Assembly: GCA_016789105.1 (NCBI GenBank) | Contig: JAEURN010000004.1 | Span: 454,343 to 518,342, forward strand | Direction: 5' to 3' | From: Armatimonadota bacterium | Lineage (GTDB): Bacteria > Armatimonadota > Fimbriimonadia > Fimbriimonadales > Fimbriimonadaceae | Length of the DNA: 64,000 nt | In this document: positions 24,343-31,264 of the stretch, piece after piece | Position numbering within the stretch: the stretch's first letter is position 1 | Layout: every line of letters starts with the position of its first letter | The notes under the pieces: model-generated | The model's input: only the letters and a program-made list of their open reading frames with translations | Databases searched by the model: none | What the model was told of the DNA's origin: nothing | Program-made: the position numbers and the translations under genes

Positions 24343-24609
24343 TTACTTTGCAACCGCGTTCGCGGCTTTTGCGGCACGGCTTTTGCGCCGGGACGCCTGG
24401 TTTTTGTGGATGATCCCGCGTTGGGCCGCTTTGTCGATGTTCTTAACGGCCAGAGCGAGAGCTTCGCTGACCGCTTTTTGATCCCCACCGTCGACGGCGA
24501 GGCGGACTTTTTTGACGTATGTCTTCAGCGAGGTCTTAACGCTTTTGTTAACGGCGGCTTTTTTGCTGGACCGCTTGACGTCTTTCTTGGATGATTTCAG
24601 GTTGGCCAT
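24343..24609 (-). CDS. rpsT: 30S ribosomal protein bS20
   Basis: An 88-residue, highly basic protein with the bS20 pattern: MANLKSSKKDVKRSSKKAAV at the start and KNIDKAAQRGIIHKNQASRRKSR near the end, both helices that pack against 16S rRNA at the base of the body. Length is normal. A strong terminator follows. As in many bacteria it is probably transcribed alone from the 79-base spacer upstream. Confidence 0.96.
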   Translation of the reverse strand: MANLKSSKKDVKRSSKKAAVNKSVKTSLKTYVKKVRLAVDGGDQKAVSEALALAVKNIDKAAQRGIIHKNQASRRKSRAAKAANAVAK

Positions 24610-24688
24610 GGAATGGTTCGCTGGGTGAGCCTAGAGATGATGGCAGAGGGTTGGCTGAAAGTCAACCCTCGTGGGGCGATGGTCGGGG

Positions 24689-26503
24689 TCACGGTTTGAT
24701 GAACTTCTTCTTCGACTTGTCGAACCCCTGTTCCACCTTTTTGTGGTCGTAATGCCACACAGGCGATCCCGACCGTTGGTAGAAACAGACATAGCTGCTG
24801 AGCAGGGAGGCCAGCATGCGCCGGCTTGTTCTGCGGACAACGTTGAGCTCCCAAAGAACGGTGAGGAAGTCTGCGCCTTTGGGCCAGTGCGCCATCACTT
24901 CGGTGAGCAGTTCAAACGTGGATTTGTCAGCCGAGCCGCTGGCGATTTCGCGGAGTTCTTCAATCCTTTGGTTGGAGATGTAGACGACGGGGTCGGTTTG
25001 CTCCAGCCAGTTGAATTCCAAGACGTTGGGCTCGTCGGTTTTGGTGAGCTGGAAGACCGCGCCGGATTCCACGGGTTGGTCCAACCACCATTCGAACAGG
25101 TTGAACATCAGCCTGGCTTCGTGGTTCAGCCAAACCTGGAGTTCGCGATCTTGGGAATCCCTGAAGATGACTTCTTGGATTTTTGGTTCAATGCCGAACC
25201 ACCCAGTTGGGAACTGGCTGAGCGGGAATGTGCCGAGTTCACGGTGGATCGGCTTGAGGACAAGCCGCAGCGATTCCGGCATGGTTTTGGGCGAAGGCAG
25301 AATTTCTTCATCCAAGACGTCGGTGGCTAGCGGGTGAACCATCAGCTTCCGAAGCGAGCTGCTGAGCCCTTCATCGGTGAGTTCGATGTCCACGGGATCG
25401 CCGTCTTCTTGCTTGTGGGCGGTTTGCAGGAATTGGAACGGCTCGGGGACTTCGTTGATGAAATCGGGGGCAAGCCCTGGTTTTTGGAACCGGTCGCCGC
25501 CGACCCAACTGACACGGGAGTCCGCCTTGAGGGCGTTCATCATGTTTTCCAGGTCGTCCGGGAAGGTCTTGATGTTTTGGGTGACTTCGAACTTTTCGGC
25601 CAGGAGGCTTGTCGCGGTGAGGGAGCCATCGGCTTTGACGATATCTTTGATGACGCCTTCGATGTCATCTTTTTTGAGTTCCAGCGGGGCTGCGTCTTCG
25701 ATCTCGATGACGGCGTCGAGTTTGCCGGCGATTTTTCCCGCCGTGGCGAGCCAGCCTTTCGCTTCAGATTCCGGATAGAGGTAACCATCGACGGAGAAGA
25801 TGAACCCTGGGATGCTCAACAGTTCCGAGTTAAAGGCCTTCCAATCATAAAGCAGGTGTTTGAATGAATCTTGCGGGTTGAGTTGCAGCCATGCCGCCGC
25901 CCCAAGTGCTTTGACACTGACGGGTGAAGCCTTTTCCACCGCCTTGACAATGGCGTCCTCATCGCGCCAATCGAACTTGCCAAGCGCTTTCTGAACGTCT
26001 TCAACCTCTTCTGCGGTCACGCCGTTGATGGCAAACGCCCGCTCGATGGATTCGTCTTTGGCGGCAAAAACCAGGCTGGCGGCAACCACGTGGTCATCCA
26101 TGGTGAGAACCAACCGAGGATCGGACCCGGCGTGTCGGCGGACGACTTCTTCAGCCCGGTCTTCGTCTTCGATACCGATGGTGCGGGAGAGTTCGATGCC
26201 AATGAGGGAAACGGGCATGGGTGCCCCGAACCTTGTGGCCATTTCAACGATCTTCTCGGCAACCGGTCGTCCCTCAGATTCGATCCTCGAGGCCGGGATC
26301 CAGCGCCGTTCGGCATAGGCGAACCGGCCGGGGTTGGAGGCAAGGAGGGCGCGGATGGCGGCAATCCCGATTCCTTGGCCGCTCAGTTCGTCAGCGATTT
26401 CGCTCGGCTTGACAACTTCATAAAGTTCTGTCAGCTTTTGCAAGACAAGGCGATCGGCATAGTCGCGTGCGATTGATTCTTGGGCGTTCGTCGTTTTGGC
26501 CAA
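24689..26503 (-). CDS. Large protein of unknown function with winged-helix-like N-terminal repeats
   Basis: The frame is open to 26752, but the part before about 26503 overlaps the GNAT gene and is not protein-like. A TTG at 26503 with GTGGAG nine bases upstream gives 604 residues; a GTG at 26518 is the alternative. The N-terminal part (LVLQKLTELYEVVKPSEIADELSGQG, then IRALLASNPGRFAYAERRWIPASR) reads like a winged helix of the HARE-HTH kind, and similar blocks seem to recur at about 250-330 and 350-430. The C-terminal 200 residues contain LFEWWLDQPVESGAVFQLTKTD and end in a basic tail (KVEQGFDKSKKKFIKP). I recognise no family. Confidence 0.7.
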   Translation of the reverse strand: MAKTTNAQESIARDYADRLVLQKLTELYEVVKPSEIADELSGQGIGIAAIRALLASNPGRFAYAERRWIPASRIESEGRPVAEKIVEMATRFGAPMPVSLIGIELSRTIGIEDEDRAEEVVRRHAGSDPRLVLTMDDHVVAASLVFAAKDESIERAFAINGVTAEEVEDVQKALGKFDWRDEDAIVKAVEKASPVSVKALGAAAWLQLNPQDSFKHLLYDWKAFNSELLSIPGFIFSVDGYLYPESEAKGWLATAGKIAGKLDAVIEIEDAAPLELKKDDIEGVIKDIVKADGSLTATSLLAEKFEVTQNIKTFPDDLENMMNALKADSRVSWVGGDRFQKPGLAPDFINEVPEPFQFLQTAHKQEDGDPVDIELTDEGLSSSLRKLMVHPLATDVLDEEILPSPKTMPESLRLVLKPIHRELGTFPLSQFPTGWFGIEPKIQEVIFRDSQDRELQVWLNHEARLMFNLFEWWLDQPVESGAVFQLTKTDEPNVLEFNWLEQTDPVVYISNQRIEELREIASGSADKSTFELLTEVMAHWPKGADFLTVLWELNVVRRTSRRMLASLLSSYVCFYQRSGSPVWHYDHKKVEQGFDKSKKKFIKP

Positions 26504-26660
26504 AATTACGGACTCCACCGACCGAAGTGTCGGATTGCGGCTCAATAGTTTGGCATGTCGGGGCGCTTTGGTGTGGGACTCGGCCGATTTGAAATCGCCG
26601 GGCCCCAACATCCCTTTTGAGGAGTGGGGCCCAACTGCTTTACCCTCGGTGAAAAATCGC

Positions 26661-27218
26661 TTATGTTTCTTGCGGGAGGGGCGAGATGATGGCTTCTGGT
26701 TCGTTGGCGGGGCCGGAATATTGGGGTCGGGCCGCAGGCGACCGGAACTCAAAGATTTCAGACCGGTTCCCTCGTCGCGTCAGGTGGCGGAAGTCGTCCC
26801 CCGTGTAACGATAGATGACCTTGGCCCAGAACTTCGCCGCTTCTTCGTGCTTGCCGTAGATTTCCAAATGCCAAAGGCCGGGCGATTGGTCAAAGACCAT
26901 GCGGGCGACCTCTTCGCCGATCCCAAACCCCCGGTAGGTTTCCAGAAGGAAAAGGTCGGTGAGGCTGCGAGCCACGATTTCGCCGCCCTGAAAAGTTGGC
27001 TTGACGATGGCAAATCCGGCGATCTTCCCTTTGATCCTCACCAGGTAGGCATCGACTTCCGGGGTCAGTAACAATTTGGTGAAAGGGCTGGTGTCGAACT
27101 TGCCGTCTTCACCGATTTCTACGGGGTCAAACCGAGATGCTTCGTGCAGGTAGAGCTGCAACAGGTTTTCTAAAACCTGCAGATCCTCCCCTGTCACCAA
27201 GCTAAGTGTCAATGGCAT
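26661..27218 (-). CDS. GNAT-family N-acetyltransferase
   Basis: A 185-residue protein with the GNAT order: an N-terminal strand-helix unit (TGEDLQVLENLLQLYLHEAS), central strands VDAYLVRIKGKIAGFAIVKP, the acetyl-CoA pyrophosphate loop region DLFLLETYRGFGIGEEVARMVFD (R-G-x-G-I-G) and a C-terminal WHLEIYGKHEEAAKFWAKV. The acceptor is unknown. A proline-rich tail of about 20 residues follows the domain. Confidence 0.85.
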   Translation of the reverse strand: MPLTLSLVTGEDLQVLENLLQLYLHEASRFDPVEIGEDGKFDTSPFTKLLLTPEVDAYLVRIKGKIAGFAIVKPTFQGGEIVARSLTDLFLLETYRGFGIGEEVARMVFDQSPGLWHLEIYGKHEEAAKFWAKVIYRYTGDDFRHLTRRGNRSEIFEFRSPAARPQYSGPANEPEAIISPLPQET

Positions 27219-27298
27219 GCGACTGGCCTCGATAAAACCCCGTTTGGGTTAGACCTGGGGCCGGCAAGATTTGTTCCAACAAAAGGGAGAATTTCCCA

Positions 27299-28600
27299 TC
27301 AACCATTGCCGTAGGCCGATTCGAGCGCTTCTTCAAGGTCGCGCAAGATGTCGCGGACGTCTTCGAGTCCGATCGAGAGCCTGATCCCTCCGGGGGCGAT
27401 CCCGGCTTTGGCCTGGTCTTCTGGCGGCACGACGGCGTGGGTCATGGAAGCGGGATGCTCGACAAGAGTCCGGATTTGCCCCAGCGAAACCGCCAAAGTG
27501 ATGCTCAAAGAATTCTGAGCGATATGGTTGATGACGCGGACAGCTCGGCTGTAACTTTCTTCCGGGCTACCGGCGACTTCAAAATAGATCATGGCGCCGG
27601 GGGCAAAATCGCCATCGATGTCCCTCATCTGCACATGGGCCAGCTGCTTTTGGGGGAAAGAATCCAAGCCGGGATAGGCGACCCGTTGCACCCGTGAGTT
27701 GAGGTCTAAGAATTCTGCGACGCGCATGGCGGATTCCTCTTGCCGTTCCATGCGGACAGCGAGGGTTGGAATGCCATAGGTCAGGATGTGCCAAGCGGCA
27801 TCCGGGCTGAGCGACCCGCCGAAATCCTTGCGGTAAAGCAGGAGGTCCTTTTCTTTTTTCTTGGGACCGATGACAACTCCGCCCATTGTCGCCCCAAACC
27901 CGCCGATGTGCTTGGTGAGACTGTGGACGACAAAGTCGATCCCGAATTCCAATGGTCGCTGGGCATAGGGCGAGGCGAATGTGTTGTCGACGACGGTGAC
28001 GACTTGGTCAGAGTCGCCGCGTCCGGCGTTGATCTCCCGCACAAGTTCGACAACCGCTCGGATGTCGACTAACTCCATAGTCGGGTTCGAAGGGGTTTCA
28101 AAGTAGAGGACGCGGGTTTCCGGTCTCACGGCCCGGCGCAAAGCTTCGGCATCGTTGAAGTTGACACTGTCGTTGTGGACCCCGAACCGTTTGAGCCAGT
28201 GGGTGATATGCCCATGGGTGCAACCATAGATGGCCGGATGGAAGAGGACATGGTGGCCGGATTCGACATGGATGTCGATAGCAGCGGCGACGGCAGCCAT
28301 TCCGGTGGCAAAGCTCACGGCACACTCTCCCTTTTCGCTGAAGGCCAGCGTCTCTTCCAGGAGTCCTTGGCAGGGCTCATCGAGCCGGTCATAGATGTAG
28401 ATCGGGGTGGTGGTGTTCCGGTCAAACTCTGGGTTGGCAAACTGTTGGAACCCCTGGGCTCCGCGTTCGGCAGACCGCAAGCGGAAGGAGACGGCGGTTG
28501 TGATCGGGGGCAAGATGTGGTCTTGGAAGTCCCACTTTTCCGAACGGAACTTTCCGTGGATCAACACAGATCGATCGCGGTAACGGCCTTCTTTTGCCAT
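27299..28600 (-). CDS. Cys/Met-metabolism PLP-dependent enzyme (trans-sulfuration family)
   Basis: The ATG at 28600 gives 433 residues (MAKEGRYRDRSVLIHGKF), the family's usual start; upstream ATG is not favoured. The fold-type I PLP enzyme shows the Schiff-base lysine K230 in SLTKHIGG, the pyridine-ring Asp in VVDNTFASPY, the phosphate-cup region CAVSFATGMAAVAAA and the tyrosine in YGCTHG. Members are cystathionine gamma-synthase, cystathionine gamma/beta-lyase, O-acetylhomoserine sulfhydrylase or methionine gamma-lyase. The long form and LPPITTAVSF with GAQGFQQFAN suggest a sulfhydrylase or lyase, but the exact reaction cannot be assigned by eye. Confidence 0.9.
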   Translation of the reverse strand: MAKEGRYRDRSVLIHGKFRSEKWDFQDHILPPITTAVSFRLRSAERGAQGFQQFANPEFDRNTTTPIYIYDRLDEPCQGLLEETLAFSEKGECAVSFATGMAAVAAAIDIHVESGHHVLFHPAIYGCTHGHITHWLKRFGVHNDSVNFNDAEALRRAVRPETRVLYFETPSNPTMELVDIRAVVELVREINAGRGDSDQVVTVVDNTFASPYAQRPLEFGIDFVVHSLTKHIGGFGATMGGVVIGPKKKEKDLLLYRKDFGGSLSPDAAWHILTYGIPTLAVRMERQEESAMRVAEFLDLNSRVQRVAYPGLDSFPQKQLAHVQMRDIDGDFAPGAMIYFEVAGSPEESYSRAVRVINHIAQNSLSITLAVSLGQIRTLVEHPASMTHAVVPPEDQAKAGIAPGGIRLSIGLEDVRDILRDLEEALESAYGNG

Positions 28601-28719
28601 GGGTCGATTATTGGCTAATGTTGCCCCTGTTTGCAAATAGACGGCGTTTAGTTCATGCGAGTGCAAGAGTCGAAATGACTAATGAAATGCGGTTTTGGGG
28701 TGGAACATTCTAGGCAAAG

Positions 28720-28754
28720 CAAAACCCGGGGCGGAATGATCCGTCCCGGGTTTG
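28720..28754 (-). terminator. Rho-independent terminator of rpmE
   Basis: A long stem, AAACCCGGG-g-CGG (28722-28734) with CCG-t-CCCGGGTTT (28741-28753), with a short loop, followed on the minus strand by TTTT-GC. It lies 26 bases after the rpmE stop. Confidence 0.8.
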
Positions 28755-28779
28755 AAACGTCCCGTTGTTTTTGGCGAAA

Positions 28780-29025
28780 TTACTTGCGCTTGACGTTGGC
28801 GTAGCGGCGCATGAATTTTTCGACCCGGCCAGCGGTGTCGACGATTTTCTTTTGTCCTGTGTAAAACGGGTGGCTGAATGCGCTGATTTCGACCTTGATC
28901 ACGTAGTGGTCGATACCGTCGATCGTGCGGGTTTCATTGCTCTTCATGGTCGAGATGCCTTGCCATTCATGCTCGCCATCGATGAAGAGCACGGGATGGT
29001 TGACGGGATGGGTGTCGGTTTTCAT
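28780..29025 (-). CDS. rpmE2: 50S ribosomal protein bL31, type B
   Basis: The ATG at 29025 gives 81 residues beginning [21 protein letters not shown]. The conserved [30 protein letters not shown] end fits bL31. There is no cysteine at all, so this is the zinc-independent B type, longer than the zinc-binding A type. In bacteria with both, the B form is made under zinc limitation; here it may be the only copy, which the window cannot show. It has its own terminator. Confidence 0.93.
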   Translation of the reverse strand: MKTDTHPVNHPVLFIDGEHEWQGISTMKSNETRTIDGIDHYVIKVEISAFSHPFYTGQKKIVDTAGRVEKFMRRYANVKRK

Positions 29026-29193
29026 GGCTAAAACCTCGGCGCAATGAGGCGGCCCTCTATTATGTCCGGTCTGGGACGGCAGTTCCAAGCCCGATGGGAC
29101 CGCATTTCAGAATATCGTCTCAAGTCCCTTGCTTGGGCTTATGCTTCGGGCATCGGTGACCGAAACTCTTAGTTGGCAGTTGGGATTGTCGGA

Positions 29194-30276
29194 ATGGAGA
29201 AGAGCAAAGTCCTGATCATCGACGATACCTTCGTTGGGTATTCCTCGATTGAGGAGCACTTGGTTTTGGAAGAGGTTGTCTGTACAACCGAGCCGGATCC
29301 CCGCCGGGGGCTCGAACACATCATTGCCGACATGCCCGACATCCTCATCATCGATGTGGCCTATGCCGGGATCGATGCTTGGTCGCTGATCGACACCGTC
29401 CGCCGGAACAAGCTGATTGAGGACTTGCCCGTCGTCATGGTCACCGGGGTCGCCGATGTCGAGATGCGGGTCAGGGCCTACGAAATGGGGGCCGACCATG
29501 TGGTGACCAAACCGTACAGCAATGCGGAGCTCACGGCCATTGTTCGGAGCATGTCCAAGCTCAACCGGTTCCGCAAACTCGCCGAACAACGAAACGAAAT
29601 CCAAAAGTCGCTGATGGCGGTGCAGCAGGCTTACGACAAGACGATCCAGGGGTGGGTGAAGGCGCTAGACCTGCGGGACCATGAGACGGAAGGCCACTCC
29701 GTCCGGGTTGCCCAGATGACCGTCCACTTGGCCCGAGCGTTTGAAACCCCGGCAAGCGACATGCAACACATTTGGCGCGGGGCCTTGCTCCACGATATCG
29801 GCAAGCTGGCCATCCCCGACGCGATCTTGCGGAAACGGGGCCCGCTGACCAGCGAGGAGCGACGCATCATGGAAAAGCATCCGCTACACGCCCACGAGAT
29901 GCTCTACCCGGTCGAATACCTCCGGGACTCCCTGCCGATCCCGGTTTACCACCACGAAAAGTTTGATGGCACGGGTTACCCGTTCAAGATCAAGGGCGAG
30001 AGCATCCCCTTGGTGGCCCGGATGTTCTCGGTTGTGGACGTGTGGGATGCGCTGAGCTTCAACCGGCCGTACCGGGAGGCTTACCCGCAAGACAAAGTCC
30101 GCGGCATTTTGGCGGAAGGCTCGGGGAGCCATTTCGATCCCGATTGCGTGGGGCTCTATTTGGAATTGCTAGATTATTTCGACCAAAATGTCCCTTCGAT
30201 TTCAAAGATTTGGAATGGGGCAGAAGGCACGGCGCCGATGCGGCCTCCAGAAGAAGCAGAGAAGCCCGCAGCCTAA
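29194..30276 (+). CDS. Response regulator with HD-GYP domain
   Basis: The ATG at 29194 gives 360 residues. Residues 5-122 are a receiver domain with acidic pair D10-D11, phospho-acceptor D54 (ILIIDVAYAG) and K106 (VVTKPYSN). A coiled linker (128-150) leads to an HD-GYP domain with GALLHDIGKLAIPDAIL (H200-D201) and VYHHEKFDGTGYP (253-263), the intact metal-binding and GYP signatures. Such proteins usually hydrolyse cyclic di-GMP when phosphorylated. No histidine kinase is adjacent. The stop codon lies in the loop of its own terminator hairpin. Confidence 0.93.
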   Translation: MEKSKVLIIDDTFVGYSSIEEHLVLEEVVCTTEPDPRRGLEHIIADMPDILIIDVAYAGIDAWSLIDTVRRNKLIEDLPVVMVTGVADVEMRVRAYEMGADHVVTKPYSNAELTAIVRSMSKLNRFRKLAEQRNEIQKSLMAVQQAYDKTIQGWVKALDLRDHETEGHSVRVAQMTVHLARAFETPASDMQHIWRGALLHDIGKLAIPDAILRKRGPLTSEERRIMEKHPLHAHEMLYPVEYLRDSLPIPVYHHEKFDGTGYPFKIKGESIPLVARMFSVVDVWDALSFNRPYREAYPQDKVRGILAEGSGSHFDPDCVGLYLELLDYFDQNVPSISKIWNGAEGTAPMRPPEEAEKPAA

Positions 30277-30290
30277 GCTGCGGGCTTCTC
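30259..30290. terminator. Perfect 14-bp hairpin between convergent genes, overlapping the stop codon
   Basis: GAGAAGCCCGCAGC (30259-30272) pairs exactly with GCTGCGGGCTTCTC (30277-30290) around the loop CTAA. The TAA stop of the HD-GYP gene (30274-30276) is within the loop. It probably terminates both this gene and the converging PEP-CTERM gene; T-runs are weak on both sides. Confidence 0.8.
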
Positions 30291-30310
30291 CAATTGATCC
30301 CTTAACGCAA

Positions 30311-30994
30311 TTACTTGCGCTTGCGGCGCAGAGCCGCAGCAGCGCCCAGGCCGAGGATGGCCATGGTTGCCGGTTCGGGCACCGCGTCGGTGTAGGAGGC
30401 TTTGTCGATTCCGATGTAGTCGGAGTTGGCGCCGGAGGGGCCGCCATTTTCGACGAAGTAGCGGAAGGCCAAGCGGCCGGTGGTTGCCGAGCCGAGCCCG
30501 CTAATGTTGACCGTGAATTGGGTCCAGTTATTGGGATAGCCTGCCGTGGTGTAGGTCGGGTTGATGTCGAGCAACAAGGTGGTGAAGTCACCGAGGTCGG
30601 TGGGGAGAACGCCCGTGTTGCTGCTGGCACCGTTGGTGCTCATGCGGACTTGGAGCCGGTCCGGGAACGCCGGGCTGCTGACGGTTCGGGTGTAGAACGA
30701 GAAGGTCGCGCCGTTGTCGAGCGTGACGGTCGGCGTGACGAGCCAGTTGCTAATAGTGTTGGCACCGGTCGTGTTGTTGAAGTTGGTGCCAATGTAGCCG
30801 GCCGGAGCGCCCGAGAAAGCGTTGAAGACCGTAGTGTTGCCCTGGAACCAGTTGGTGGTGCCGAGGGGGGTGGATTGGTTGGATTGAACCCATCCGCTAC
30901 CCGGGAGGGTGGTGATGTCTTCAAACTCTTCGGTAAATGATGCAAACGCGCTCGCGCTGACTGCCGCGAGGGCGAGGAGGAGGACTCTTTTCAT
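30311..30994 (-). CDS. Secreted PEP-CTERM protein with jelly-roll-like domain
   Basis: A 227-residue protein with a signal peptide (KRVLLLALAAVSASAFA), a beta-rich body of the cleaved-adhesin/choice-of-anchor J type (FTEEFEDITTLPGSGWVQSN, NWLVTPTVTLDNGATFSFYT, PNNWTQFTVNISGLG, RLAFRYFVENGGPSGANSDY), and a PEP-CTERM sorting tail (VPEPATMAILGLGAAAALRR then KRK). Such tails are recognised by exosortase, which is not encoded in this window. It is expected to be exported and anchored or released at the surface. Function unknown. Confidence 0.88.
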   Translation of the reverse strand: MKRVLLLALAAVSASAFASFTEEFEDITTLPGSGWVQSNQSTPLGTTNWFQGNTTVFNAFSGAPAGYIGTNFNNTTGANTISNWLVTPTVTLDNGATFSFYTRTVSSPAFPDRLQVRMSTNGASSNTGVLPTDLGDFTTLLLDINPTYTTAGYPNNWTQFTVNISGLGSATTGRLAFRYFVENGGPSGANSDYIGIDKASYTDAVPEPATMAILGLGAAAALRRKRK

Positions 30995-31183
30995 TTTTTG
31001 TTTTCTCTCTTTCGCAAGATTAGGAGAGCCGGTTCCAGACGAACCAGTGCAATCTCTTCATTAGGAGTCTGACAGAAAAATCCGGCGAAAGTTGACTTTC
31101 CCGGCAACAATCAGGGTAAAGGCTAGTATTTTTGCGGGTTGGGGTTCTGTTTTGGCGTCCTGAACCTGAAAACGGCCCGTGGA

Positions 31184-31189
31184 TATACT
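31184..31189 (+). promoter_or_regulatory. Possible -10 element (TATACT) before ppdK
   Basis: TATACT followed by CGG lies 75 bases before the ppdK ATG, with CTGAAC 18 bases upstream as a weak -35 box. The same TATACTCGG occurs before the liv operon. Confidence 0.4.
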
Positions 31190-31264
31190 CGGGGCGCAAT
31201 CCCCACCGTTTTGTCAGCGGCGCCAGGGCGGGTGGGCATTCCAGTTTACAAACAGGAACCACCC

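Noticed and set aside
26504..26752. N-terminal extension of the large unknown protein to an ATG at 26752
   Set aside because: The extra ~80 residues overlap the GNAT gene, are rich in Pro/Lys/Ser without pattern, and a TTG with a ribosome site lies at the start of the protein-like part.
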